A stretch of DNA of 64,000 nt, from the NCBI RefSeq assembly GCF_027923555.1, contig NZ_AP025523.1:992001-1056000 (forward strand), read 5' to 3'. This DNA comes from Vulcanimicrobium alpinum. GTDB taxonomy: Bacteria; Vulcanimicrobiota; Vulcanimicrobiia; Vulcanimicrobiales; Vulcanimicrobiaceae. Below are positions 8,435 through 16,237 of the stretch, piece after piece. Within the stretch, counting starts at the first letter, position 1, and every line of letters begins with the position of its first letter. The position numbers and the translations under genes are program-made. The notes beneath the pieces were generated by a model. It ran no database searches and had not been told where the DNA came from. It saw only the letters and a program-made list of their open reading frames with translations.

Positions 8435-8500
8435 CTAGGCCCGGAAACCTCCGATCATCGTGAGACATTGATTGGAACTGTCGCTAGTAACGATGACCAC
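8435..8500 (-). CDS. Possible very small peptide gene between the MGMT gene and its terminator
   Basis: On the minus strand an unusually strong AGAGGAGG site precedes a short frame beginning GTG at 8500 and ending TAG at 8435. It would give about 21 residues (VVIVTSDSSNQCLTMIGGFR plus Ala) and sits just before the terminator at 8378-8404. The weakness is that the Shine-Dalgarno bases overlap the GTG; good spacing would need a start at a GTC or ATC codon. It may be a real peptide, a leader, or part of an untranslated RNA. No known peptide family was recognised. Confidence 0.3.
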   Translation of the reverse strand: MVIVTSDSSNQCLTMIGGFRA

Positions 8501-8614
8501 CTCCTCTTGTCCGCCTGTTATCCTTCGTTGATCTGTAGTCTGAAGGGGCCGCGGACGTATCGTGGGGACCGTGTTCCCGCGCTTGGGCGAGACAATCCTG
8601 CCGGGTCGCGGCGT

Positions 8615-9349
8615 TCAGCGGCGGGCCGTGCGGTAGCCTTCGAGTTCGAGGATGCGCGCCTTCACGTCGACGCCGTACGCGTACTGATGCAGCGCGCCGT
8701 TCGAGTCGACGACCCGGTGGCACGGATAGAGCAGCGCAACCGGATTGCGCGCCATCGCGCGGCCGACGGCACGCGCGGCGTTGGGCTGGCCGATCGTCTC
8801 GGCGATCCAGCCGTAGGAACGCACTTCGCCGGGCGGGATCGTCGCGGCGGCGCGCAGCGCGGACTGTTCGAACGGCGTGAGATCGCTGATGTCGACCCGC
8901 GCCAGATCTGGCTTGTGCGTGCGGAAGAACGCGTTCACCGTGTCGGTGACCCACTGCGGCGCCTGCGAGGGGATCAGTCCTCGGCCGAGCCGGCGCTGGA
9001 GCTTGGTGAGCACCGCTTCATCGCCTTCACCGCGATCGAGCGCGACGGCGGTGATCCCGCTGTGACGGAACGCGACCCAAAGTTTGCCGACCGGGGAATC
9101 GATCGTCGCGACCGAGTCGGGGACGGTGATCTTCACCGTCGTCTGGATGTGCTCGAGGATCTTCGGAAAGAGGCTCTGCGGCGGTTCGACCGGCGGGAGA
9201 CACGTCAGGCAGTACGCGATCCCTTCGTTCTCACGGTAGATCTCCTGGCATTCCGGGCACGCGCGCAGATGCGCCAGCACGTGCTCGCGGCGCGGCTCCA
9301 CGCCATCGCGCATCTCGTCCCACAGACGTTCGACGTCGCAGCAGCGCAT
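8615..9349 (-). CDS. Anti-sigma-type zinc finger fused to O6-alkylguanine-DNA methyltransferase
   Basis: A 244-residue fusion. Residues 1 to about 60 resemble the anti-sigma zinc finger (ZAS/zf-HC2): MRCCDVERLWDEMRDG followed by the H-X3-C-X2-C motif His27, Cys31, Cys34. Residues about 75-244 are a methylated-DNA methyltransferase: a ribonuclease-like N-lobe, then ARAVGRAMARNP with the arginine finger, and the alkyl-acceptor motif PCHRV with Cys210. Such enzymes move alkyl groups from O6-guanine irreversibly to that cysteine. The start at 9349 has GAGGAG 9 bases upstream; a GTG at 9358 would overlap the sigma stop as GTGA. It directly follows an ECF sigma gene, the normal place for an anti-sigma factor. 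The loop after the active site (ALHQYAYGVDVK) departs from the usual Gly-Gly-Tyr pattern. Confidence 0.85.
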   Translation of the reverse strand: MRCCDVERLWDEMRDGVEPRREHVLAHLRACPECQEIYRENEGIAYCLTCLPPVEPPQSLFPKILEHIQTTVKITVPDSVATIDSPVGKLWVAFRHSGITAVALDRGEGDEAVLTKLQRRLGRGLIPSQAPQWVTDTVNAFFRTHKPDLARVDISDLTPFEQSALRAAATIPPGEVRSYGWIAETIGQPNAARAVGRAMARNPVALLYPCHRVVDSNGALHQYAYGVDVKARILELEGYRTARR

Positions 9350-9354
9350 AGGGG

Positions 9355-10002
9355 TCACTCCTCTTCCTCGGTGGCGGGATGGTCGCTCGGAACGATCCGT
9401 CCGACTTGGGGCCCCAGGATCCGGCGAAGGATGCGCACGGCGCGATGGACGTGCGATTTCACCGTGCCGATCGGCTGATTCAGAATCTCGGCGATCTCGG
9501 GGTGGCTCCGGCCCTCGATGAAACGGAGCGTTGCGGCGGCGCGCAGATGCATGGGCAGCTGCAGCAGCGCCTGCTCCACCAACACCATGTCGGCGGCGCG
9601 GTCGACGATCTGTTCGGGCTGGTCGGGGCCTTCTTGGGTTTCGTTGAGGAGTGCGTCCGGGTCGGCCAGCGCGTCGAGCGCCACGTTGGTCGGGCGTTTC
9701 GAACGGAGCCGGTTGCGCGTGACGTTGAGCGTGATCGTATAGAGCCAGGGCTGCAGGCGCAGCTCGGCCCGTTGCTGGGGATCCATCTTTGCGAGCGCCC
9801 GGTAGGCGCGCACGAAAGCGTCCTGAACGATCTCCTCGGCGTCCTCGCGATTCCCGGTCATGCGGAGCGCGAAGCCGTAGAGCCGACGCTGGTAGTCGTC
9901 GACGATCGACTCGAATGTTTCGGGTCCCGGAACGGACGGGGCCGCCGTCGCCGGTGCGGTCAAGCGGTAATGGTCTCCGATGATCGGTGCGAGCGCACTC
10001 AT
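9355..10002 (-). CDS. ECF (sigma-70 family) RNA polymerase sigma factor
   Basis: A 215-residue sigma factor. Region 2 starts near residue 30 (FESIVDDYQRRLYGFALRMT and DAEEIVQDAFVRAY), and region 4 near the end holds the -35-binding helix-turn-helix (SHPEIAEILNQPIGTVKSHV, then HRAVRILRR). Regions 1 and 3 are absent, as in ECF sigmas. The start at 10002 is preceded by AGGA; an upstream ATG at 10056 with GAGGGG ahead would add 18 residues and cannot be excluded. The acidic tail TEEEE ends a few bases before the zinc-finger/methyltransferase gene, so the two are translationally coupled. By analogy with other ECF/ZAS pairs that partner should hold this sigma inactive until a signal arrives. Confidence 0.9.
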   Translation of the reverse strand: MSALAPIIGDHYRLTAPATAAPSVPGPETFESIVDDYQRRLYGFALRMTGNREDAEEIVQDAFVRAYRALAKMDPQQRAELRLQPWLYTITLNVTRNRLRSKRPTNVALDALADPDALLNETQEGPDQPEQIVDRAADMVLVEQALLQLPMHLRAAATLRFIEGRSHPEIAEILNQPIGTVKSHVHRAVRILRRILGPQVGRIVPSDHPATEEEE

Positions 10003-10062
10003 CAGGGTCCTAGACCGGAGCCGCGGGAGTGCCGGTTGCGCCCTTTCCGTACCCATACACAG

Positions 10063-10077
10063 CGCCCCTCGGGGGCG
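10063..10077 (-). terminator. Weak hairpin downstream of the 10.1-10.85 kb gene
   Basis: A 6-bp GC stem (CGCCCC, 10063-10068, with GGGGCG, 10072-10077) and a TCG loop lies just past the stop at 10085. It has no T-run, so it may be a weak or factor-assisted terminator, or simply part of the leader of the sigma gene. The rest of the 82-bp gap (10003-10084) must hold the sigma promoter; no certain -35/-10 pair was recognised. Confidence 0.3.
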
Positions 10078-10084
10078 GCGTGCG

Positions 10085-10852
10085 TCACGTTCGCCGCGGC
10101 TGCGGCGTGCGCGCCTGCTGGGAGGGGATCGCGCGGATCGACCGCACGTACGTGATCGCGACCGGCGCGCGCCGGGAGACGTCGTCGATATTGCCGTCGA
10201 TCCCGAGTTTTGCGTCGAGCGCGACCAGCAGGGCGGTGTCGTACGAATAGTACGCCGTCCCGGTCATCGTGATCGTGCCGGCCAGCGCCATCGCGGGGCG
10301 ATCCGGGAGAGCGCCATGCAACGGCCCCCTTGCTTCAAACGCGATTCCCATCGATTTCACGCCGGAAACCGTGGCGTCAGCGAGCCGGCGCAGCGTCCCG
10401 CGCAGCGGCGCGCCGGTCATCGGCGACGGGAAATCGAACGGGACGGCGCGCTTGATTTTATGCAGATCGCGCATCGTCGGGCGGTCGAGCTGGACCGCGA
10501 ACGGCTGGTTGAGGACGGTTAAATAATCCGGATCGTGCGAGGAGCCGTCGCGCATCTCGCCCGAAGGGAGCAGCGTGGATGTGAACGTCGCGGTCTGGTG
10601 CAGCTTTGCGCCGTCACCATCGCGATCGTATTCCACGCGCGCGACGTACGTCGTTCCGGCCGACGTGCGCACGATCGAGAGCGTCTCGGTCCCTTGGTAG
10701 ACCGTCCGGCTGTGCACGTCTCCGTTGCCGACGCGGAACGTGTCGCTGCCGCTGACCGTATACGGCTCGTCCGCCATCGCGATTGCGCCGGTTGCAGCGG
10801 CGACTGCGAAGAATGCGAACGAGCCGGCGATCAGAGCGCGGCGGATGGTCAT
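10085..10852 (-). CDS. Secreted protein of unknown function
   Basis: A 255-residue protein with a clear signal peptide (MTIRRALIAGSFAFFAVAAA, cleavage near AMADEP). The mature part is rich in Thr, Ser and beta-type residues, for example ETLSIVRTSAGTTYVARVEYDRDG and LAGTITMTGTAYYSYD, and looks like a beta-rich exported domain without catalytic motifs. The start has GAGGA 6 bases upstream. It diverges from the GH125 mannosidase gene with only 43 bp between the start codons, so the two share a promoter region. I recognise no family. Confidence 0.7.
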   Translation of the reverse strand: MTIRRALIAGSFAFFAVAAATGAIAMADEPYTVSGSDTFRVGNGDVHSRTVYQGTETLSIVRTSAGTTYVARVEYDRDGDGAKLHQTATFTSTLLPSGEMRDGSSHDPDYLTVLNQPFAVQLDRPTMRDLHKIKRAVPFDFPSPMTGAPLRGTLRRLADATVSGVKSMGIAFEARGPLHGALPDRPAMALAGTITMTGTAYYSYDTALLVALDAKLGIDGNIDDVSRRAPVAITYVRSIRAIPSQQARTPQPRRT

Positions 10853-10895
10853 CGGGGTCCTCGGAGAAGTGGCGTGCGTTATACGTTCCCGTCTT

Positions 10896-12200
10896 ATGGT
10901 ACTACGGAAACGTGCCGATACGGATGATGGGTTGCTGATTCGAAACCTGGGCCGTTTCCTCGCACTCGTCATCGCGTTCGGCATCGCCGCCGCGGCGGTC
11001 CCGGTGCGCGCCGCCGAGGGGCTCACGATGAGCCCGGCCCTCAACGCGAAGCTCGACCGGCTATATCTGACCGCCTACGACGAGACGATTCAGCGGCACG
11101 CCCTGGCCCAGCGCGACGGAACGACCTACGTGTCGACCGGCGATATCGAGGCCGAATGGCTGCGCGACGCGAGCGCGACGGTGCGGCCGTACATCGGCCT
11201 CTCGCAGCATGACGGCGACGTCCAGTCGAAGCTGCGCGGTGTCGTCGCGCGCCAGGCTAAGTACATCCTCAAGGATCCCTACGCCAACGCGTTCTCGCGC
11301 AGCTACCGCGTGGTGGAGCGCAAGTTCGAAGTCGATTCGCTGCTCTATCCGATCTGGTTCGCGTACGACTACTACCGGCAAACCGGCGACCGGCGCATCT
11401 TCACCCCCGAGGTGCGCAAGGCGTTCAACCGCGTGCTTTCGACGATGCGCAGCGAGCAGCACCATCAGCAGCGCTCGCGCTACGTCCATCCGCAGCTCGC
11501 CAACGGCGGCCGCGGGAGCAGCGTCCGCTACACCGGGATGGTGTGGACCGGCTTCCGTCCCTCCGACGATCCCGTGCGCTATCACTACAACATCCCGGTC
11601 AACATGTTCGCAGCGGTCGTGATGAAAGACCTCACCACGATCGCTCGCGACGTCTGGCACGACGGGCGGATGGCCTCGAACGCCTGGGGCCTCTCGGTGC
11701 AGATCCAGCGCGGGATCGAGCAGTACGGAACGCTCCAGCTCAAGCCGTTCGGACGCATCTACGCCTATGAAGTCGATGGCCTCGGTCACGCTAACGTGAT
11801 GGACGACGCCAACATCCCCTCACTGCTCTCGATCCCGTACTTCGGATACCTGCCGAAAGACAACTCGCTCTATCTCGCCACGCGCCGGTTCGTGCTCTCG
11901 GATCGCAATCCGTATTTTTTTCGCGGGAAGTACGCGGAAGGCGTGGGCAGCCCGCACACGCCGCACGGCTACGTGTGGCCGCTCGCGCTGTGCGTGCAGG
12001 CGCTCACGTCGAGCGACGAACGTGAAGTGAGCCGGGTCTTCGGCTGGATCGCCGTGTCCGACATCGGCGACCACCGTCTGCACGAGTCGTTCAACGCGAA
12101 TTGGCCGGAGACGTACACCCGCGAAGACTTTGCGTGGCCCAACGCCCTCTACGCCGAACTCGTGCTCACGCGCCGCGGCGAACTCTACGCCGAACGCTGA
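10896..12200 (+). CDS. GH125 exo-alpha-1,6-mannosidase, exported
   Basis: A 434-residue glycoside hydrolase. The segment TGDIEAEWLRDASA (residues 81-94), the later GLGHANVMDDANIPSLLSIP, GSPHTPHGYVWPL and the terminal FNANWPETYTREDFAWPNAL match the family GH125 layout, whose characterised members remove alpha-1,6-linked mannose with inversion. An N-terminal hydrophobic stretch (FLALVIAFGIAAAAVPVRAA) shows export. From the ATG at 10896 the n-region is long; a TTG at 10932 would give a more ordinary signal peptide, so the start is uncertain by 12 codons. No other glycan gene is adjacent. It converges on the membrane protein gene at 12213. Confidence 0.85.
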   Translation: MVLRKRADTDDGLLIRNLGRFLALVIAFGIAAAAVPVRAAEGLTMSPALNAKLDRLYLTAYDETIQRHALAQRDGTTYVSTGDIEAEWLRDASATVRPYIGLSQHDGDVQSKLRGVVARQAKYILKDPYANAFSRSYRVVERKFEVDSLLYPIWFAYDYYRQTGDRRIFTPEVRKAFNRVLSTMRSEQHHQQRSRYVHPQLANGGRGSSVRYTGMVWTGFRPSDDPVRYHYNIPVNMFAAVVMKDLTTIARDVWHDGRMASNAWGLSVQIQRGIEQYGTLQLKPFGRIYAYEVDGLGHANVMDDANIPSLLSIPYFGYLPKDNSLYLATRRFVLSDRNPYFFRGKYAEGVGSPHTPHGYVWPLALCVQALTSSDEREVSRVFGWIAVSDIGDHRLHESFNANWPETYTREDFAWPNALYAELVLTRRGELYAER

Positions 12201-12212
12201 GCGCCGGCGCGC

Positions 12213-12998
12213 CTAGCGGCGCGGCGTGCCGAGCGAGCCGGAACGGCGCGCGAAGTCGAGCGCGAACACCGTCTGCAGCGCCGCGAGCGGCGCGACGAAG
12301 AGCGCGTCGAGCGGAGCCGCGGAGAGGAACGGAGCGCGCGCGACGTGGTGCGCGAGCAGCCACTGCAGCCACAGATGCTGCAGCAGGCCGGGGACGATCG
12401 TCGCGAACGAGACCAGCGCGAGCCGGCCGAGGTTGGCCCGGCGCGACGAGAACGAGAACGCGCGCGAGATCCCCGCGAACATCGCGCCGCCGCGCGGCTC
12501 GCCGCTGAGCGCCGCCATCGGCGCGGCGATCGCGAGCACGCCGAAGATCAACCACGCAACGGGGGCGGTGAAGAACGCGATCCATGGCGGTTCGGGCAGC
12601 GTCCCAAAGCCGTCGAATCCGTTCAAGAGCCACTGCATTAGGTAGGCGACCAACCCGACAAGGAAGACCGGGAGCCAGCGTTCGAGCGCGCCCGCCATCA
12701 GCACCGGCCAGGTGGGGCGTTCGCCCGCGAGCCGTGCGCCGATCCCCAGCGCCACCGCCGCAATGACGTACGCATCGAGCGCAGTCGAGAGGTAATCGAG
12801 GATCAGCAGCTTGATCTGACCTTGCGGCGACTCGAGCTTCGCCGACGGGATCGCGAACTCGACGATCGTCTCGATCGCAAACGCAGCGACCACGAGCAGG
12901 GCGTAAAGCCAGAAGCGCTCGACGTACGCGATGAAGGCGAGGTCGACCAGGCCGCCGACCGTTACCGGCAGTTTGGTGCGCTCGTCGGTTCCGTTCAC
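12213..12998 (-). CDS. Polytopic membrane protein of unknown function
   Basis: A 261-residue protein with about six hydrophobic helices (for example YALLVVAAFAIETIVEFAI, VIAAVALGIGARLA and APVAWLIFGVLAIAAPMAAL), basic loops and a short arginine-rich C-terminus. It is reminiscent of the DUF975/glycerophosphoryl-diester-phosphodiesterase membrane-domain type, but I cannot assign a family. The GTG start forms a GTGA overlap with the stop of the small upstream gene, so the two are co-translated. No enzymatic motif was seen. Confidence 0.7.
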   Translation of the reverse strand: MNGTDERTKLPVTVGGLVDLAFIAYVERFWLYALLVVAAFAIETIVEFAIPSAKLESPQGQIKLLILDYLSTALDAYVIAAVALGIGARLAGERPTWPVLMAGALERWLPVFLVGLVAYLMQWLLNGFDGFGTLPEPPWIAFFTAPVAWLIFGVLAIAAPMAALSGEPRGGAMFAGISRAFSFSSRRANLGRLALVSFATIVPGLLQHLWLQWLLAHHVARAPFLSAAPLDALFVAPLAALQTVFALDFARRSGSLGTPRR

Positions 12999-13315
12999 GC
13001 CGCGCGCAGCGCGCGGCGGAGGAAGAACCGCAGCGTCACCGTTCCCGAACACACGGCAACGTCGTGCGGATCGGTGTAGATGCGGCCGTCGATCTCGACG
13101 ACGTACTCGCCCCCGGCGAGACCGGCGAGCGTCGAGCGGATCACGCGTTCGCGCTTGTCCTGCGGTGCACGCGGACCGAGCGCTTCGATCACGGCGGCAG
13201 CCAGCAGATCGCCGACGCGCAACGGCGTCGCCAGCGCGAACGCGGCGGACGCGGTGCTGGTGACCGCAGAGACATCGATCGGGACGGCGACCCGGAGCAT
13301 ACCGGCGATGCTCAT
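12995..13315 (-). CDS. Small conserved-looking protein of unknown function
   Basis: About 106 residues, starting MSIAGMLRVAVPIDVSAV and containing VGDLLAAAVIEALGPRAP, GLAGGEYVVEIDGRIYTDPHDV and a basic tail. A second ATG at 13300 is possible. The composition is that of a soluble cytoplasmic protein with alternating beta-type segments. It overlaps the downstream membrane-protein gene by GTGA and faces the repeat-rich protein gene across a 51-bp gap that holds a perfect inverted repeat. No family was recognised. Confidence 0.6.
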   Translation of the reverse strand: MSIAGMLRVAVPIDVSAVTSTASAAFALATPLRVGDLLAAAVIEALGPRAPQDKRERVIRSTLAGLAGGEYVVEIDGRIYTDPHDVAVCSGTVTLRFFLRRALRAA

Positions 13316-13321
13316 TCCCGC

Positions 13322-13345
13322 AAGACCGGGGGGCCTCCCGGTCTT
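13322..13345. promoter_or_regulatory. Perfect 9-bp inverted repeat in a 51-bp divergent intergenic region
   Basis: AAGACCGGG (13322-13330) and CCCGGTCTT (13337-13345) are exact inverse complements around a 6-base centre. The element lies between the starts of two divergent genes (13315 and 13367), where a terminator would make no sense. An operator for both genes or a leader hairpin is the likelier reading. Confidence 0.45.
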
Positions 13346-13366
13346 CGCGCGGAAACTCGGCACGCA

Positions 13367-14224
13367 ATGCCGGAGCCGCCTCGCCGCCGCCGTCCCGATC
13401 CCGCACCGCGACGCCCTCCTCAAAGCTCGAGTCTGCTGCCGACGATTGCGCTGGGCGTCGGCGTCGTGGTCGCAGGACTCGGGATCGGCGCGTTCCTCTC
13501 CGCGCTTCAGCACCGTCAAAGCGAGACGTCGACGAGCACGACGACTGCGGGCCTCCCGGTGGTGACGCCGGTCGGCCGCGCGACGCGCGGCCCCGTCGCG
13601 GTGGCGACGATCGTCGCGCACGCGACGCCGACGCCGACGGCAACGCCGACGCCGCGTGAAACCGCGACGCCCCGCGCTGCCGCGACCGCGCGCGAAACGG
13701 CGACGCCGCGTGCAACCGCGACGCCGCACGAGACGCCGACGCCGCGCGAAACCGCCACGCCGCGCGAGACGGCGACCCCGCGCGAAACGCCGACGCCGCG
13801 GCCCGCGACGCCGCGTCCCCGCGAGACGCCGACGGCGACCGTCGTCACGCCCGCGCCGGCCGTGCGCCCGACCGTCGCGCCGACCGCGCTCGCGCGGGCG
13901 ACGCCGCCGGCGGTCACCGGCTTCAGCGGCGTCGCGCAGGGTGCGGTGCGGCGCTACATCGGGGCGCTGATCGCCGGCAACGAGAACGGCGCGTACGCCG
14001 CGCTCGGCGCGTCGCCCGGCGATGCCGGCGCGCAGCTTTCGGAAGAAGCGTTCGTCGACCGCAGCACGCACATCACGTCGATCCGCACGACCCGCGTCGA
14101 CGCGAGCGGCGCGACCGTCGAGGTCGAGATGAACTCCGCGCGCGGCGCCTACTACGGCACCTACCACGTCGTCAAAGGTCCCGGGGGACCGGTCATCGAT
14201 CAGCACGACTACATCAAAGTCTGA
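13367..14224 (+). CDS. Membrane-anchored protein with a Thr/Pro repeat stalk
   Basis: A 285-residue protein. An arginine/proline-rich cytoplasmic start is followed by one membrane helix (TIALGVGVVVAGLGIGAFL, about residues 26-44), then a low-complexity region of TPTPRET/ATPRET units to about residue 180. The last 100 residues form a folded domain (GAVRRYIGALIAGNENGAYA, then EEAFVDRSTHITSIRTT) that resembles a small NTF2/lumazine-like domain of the kind found at the C-terminus of exported or membrane-anchored proteins. The repeat section probably acts as a flexible stalk outside the membrane. The next gene, an acyl-CoA synthetase, follows after 19 bp. Confidence 0.7.
   Translation: MPEPPRRRRPDPAPRRPPQSSSLLPTIALGVGVVVAGLGIGAFLSALQHRQSETSTSTTTAGLPVVTPVGRATRGPVAVATIVAHATPTPTATPTPRETATPRAAATARETATPRATATPHETPTPRETATPRETATPRETPTPRPATPRPRETPTATVVTPAPAVRPTVAPTALARATPPAVTGFSGVAQGAVRRYIGALIAGNENGAYAALGASPGDAGAQLSEEAFVDRSTHITSIRTTRVDASGATVEVEMNSARGAYYGTYHVVKGPGGPVIDQHDYIKV
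13624..13845 (+). repeat. Degenerate tandem repeat coding for TPTPRET-type units
   Basis: Short units built on GCGACGCCGCGCGAAAC and variants recur through this stretch and encode the Thr/Pro/Arg/Glu stalk. Unit length varies between two and five codons, so this is an expandable coding repeat, not a CRISPR array. Confidence 0.7.
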
Positions 14225-14243
14225 ACCGATCAGGGAGGTCCGC

Positions 14244-16130
14244 GTGAGCACCACCGCATCGCACATCGAAGCGCTGCTGCAGACGGGCGAAGTCGTCGCC
14301 CCGCCGCCCGGCGTGCAGTCGTGGTTTCCGATCGCCGATCAAGATGCGTGGATCGCGCAGGCGCTGCGCGACCGCGACGGGTTCTGGCGCGAGCGCGCCG
14401 CCGGGATCGCCTGGGAGACGCCGCCGTCCGAGGTCTTTCGCGGCTCGATCGAAGACCCGCACTGGTTCGCCGACGGCCGGCTCAACGCGACCGTCTCGTG
14501 CCTCGACCGGCACGCTGCCGCGCATCCGGGCGCCGTCGCATACGACTATCTGTGCGAGAACGGCGCGACCGAGCAGGTCACGTACGCCGACCTGCACGCC
14601 CGCGTGAACCGGCTCGCGAACGCGCTGCGCGCCGACCGCGTCGCGGCGGGCGATCGCGTGATCGTCTACATGCCGCTGACGATCGAGGGGATCATGGCGA
14701 TGCTCGCGTGCGCGCGAATCGGCGCGATCCACTCCGTCGTCTACGCAGGCCTCGGCGCGACCGCGCTGCGCGACCGCATCGTCGATGCCGGCGCGAGCGT
14801 CGTCTTCGTCGGCGACGTGACGTACCGCCGCGGCAAGCCCGTCGACCTCAAGGGGATCGTCGACAAGGCGATCGACGGTCTCGAGCAGGTGCGGCGCGTC
14901 GTCGTCCACCGCCGGGAAGGCGCGCCGCTGCGCGACGCGCGCGAGGTCGATTGGGCGGCCTTCACCGCCGGGCAGAGCGCGGAGTGCGCGCCCGAGATCG
15001 TCAACGCGGAGCATCCGCTGTTCATCCTCTACACGAGCGGGACGACGGGGAAGCCGAAGGGCGTCGTGATGGCGCACGGCGGGTATCTCGTCGGCGCGTC
15101 GGCGATGCTGCGCGAGACGACCGGCATCACCCCCGACGACGCCTACTGGTGCACGAGCGACATCGGCTGGATCGTCGGCCACACGATGATGGTCTACGGT
15201 GCGCTCGCCAACCGCTACCGTATCATCCTGCGAGAAGGCTCGCCCGATTTTCCGGCCGCCGACGCGGTGTACGCGGCGATGGCGTCGTACCGGGTGACGC
15301 AGTTCTACACCGCGCCGACGCTCGCGCGGATGCTGCTGCGCCTCGGCGACGCGATGCTCGAGAAGCACGATCTTTTGTCGCTGAAGGCAATCTACTGCGC
15401 CGGCGAGCCGCTCAATCCCGAAGCCTGGCGGTTCCTGCACGAAAAGGTCGGGCGCGGACGCGTCGCGGTCTGCAATCAGTGGTGGCAGACGGAACTCGCG
15501 GCGCCGACCATCGGGTTTTTCCCGACCGCCGCGATCCATCCCGACCGCAGCGGCAAAGCGCTCGGGCCCATCGCGTTCTCGATCCGCGACGCGAACGGTG
15601 CGCCGCTGCCGGCGGATCAGGGCGGATTGCTCGTCGTCGAGACGCCGCTGCCGTATATGTTCGCGAGCGTATGGAACGATCCGGAGCGCTACGCGCAGTA
15701 CTTCCGCTGGGGCGTCTATGTCGCGGGCGACGTCGCGACGGTCGACGCGAACGGGTACGTCACCGTGCGCGGGCGCGCGGACGACGTGCTCAACGTCGCG
15801 GGGCACCGCATCGCGACCGCTGACGTGGAGAGCGCGCTGGTCTCGCATCCGGCATGCGGCGAAGCCGGCGTCTGCGGCGTCCCCGACGAACTCAAGGGCG
15901 AGGCGATCGTGGCTTACGTCGTCCTGCGCGCCGGCCGCGAACACTCCGAAGCGCTCGCGAACGAACTCATCGCGCACGTCCGCGCGGAACTCGGCCCCAT
16001 CGCCACCCCGTCATCAATCCGCTTCGCCGCCAAACTCCCGAAGACGCGCAGCGGAAAAATCATGCGCCGCCTGCTGAAAGCCCAGGAAACCGGCCAAGAA
16101 CTCGGCGACGTCACCACCCTGGAAGAATAA
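14244..16130 (+). CDS. Acetyl-/acyl-CoA synthetase (AMP-forming)
   Basis: A 628-residue enzyme of the ANL superfamily: carboxylate + ATP + CoA to acyl-CoA + AMP. The P-loop-like core YTSGTTGKPKGVV, the Acs-type TSDIGWIVGH, NQWWQTE (A5), VAGDVATVDANGY (A7), the hinge GRADDVLNVAGHRI (A8) and the C-terminal catalytic lysine in PKTRSGKIMRR (A10) are all present. Length and the SDIGW segment place it close to acetyl- and propionyl-CoA synthetases. The GTG start has AGGGAGG upstream. It precedes, on the opposite strand, a Liv importer and a 2-oxoacid dehydrogenase set, so it may activate the acid set free by that pathway. A REP-like repeat follows its stop. Confidence 0.9.
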   Translation: MSTTASHIEALLQTGEVVAPPPGVQSWFPIADQDAWIAQALRDRDGFWRERAAGIAWETPPSEVFRGSIEDPHWFADGRLNATVSCLDRHAAAHPGAVAYDYLCENGATEQVTYADLHARVNRLANALRADRVAAGDRVIVYMPLTIEGIMAMLACARIGAIHSVVYAGLGATALRDRIVDAGASVVFVGDVTYRRGKPVDLKGIVDKAIDGLEQVRRVVVHRREGAPLRDAREVDWAAFTAGQSAECAPEIVNAEHPLFILYTSGTTGKPKGVVMAHGGYLVGASAMLRETTGITPDDAYWCTSDIGWIVGHTMMVYGALANRYRIILREGSPDFPAADAVYAAMASYRVTQFYTAPTLARMLLRLGDAMLEKHDLLSLKAIYCAGEPLNPEAWRFLHEKVGRGRVAVCNQWWQTELAAPTIGFFPTAAIHPDRSGKALGPIAFSIRDANGAPLPADQGGLLVVETPLPYMFASVWNDPERYAQYFRWGVYVAGDVATVDANGYVTVRGRADDVLNVAGHRIATADVESALVSHPACGEAGVCGVPDELKGEAIVAYVVLRAGREHSEALANELIAHVRAELGPIATPSSIRFAAKLPKTRSGKIMRRLLKAQETGQELGDVTTLEE

Positions 16131-16136
16131 GGCTGC

Positions 16137-16210
16137 GTCACGCTGAGCTTGTCGAAGCGCAGCCGCTTTCATGCCCGATCAGAGCGACGCTTCGACAGGC
16201 TCAGCGTGAC
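16137..16210. repeat. Dispersed inverted repeat, copy 1
   Basis: Two 23-base arms, GTCACGCTGAGCTTGTCGAA+GCG (16137-16159) and its near inverse complement (16188-16210), enclose a 28-base spacer. It lies between the convergent stops of the acyl-CoA synthetase and livF genes. Similar elements occur at 27052-27125 and 43410-43513. They can fold as long hairpins and probably act as transcript ends or REP-type mobile relics. Confidence 0.8.
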
Positions 16211-16237
16211 AGGGCGACGAGGTCAGCGTAACGGTTT

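Noticed and set aside
13624-13845. CRISPR-like regular repeats
   Set aside because: Units are 6-15 bases, in frame and variable, without unique spacers. They encode a Thr/Pro stalk. The SPQA repeats at 29.04-29.15 kb were rejected for the same reason.
14214-15977. 587-codon minus-strand frame opposite the acyl-CoA synthetase
   Set aside because: Arg/Asp-rich shadow of a gene with all ANL motifs on the plus strand.
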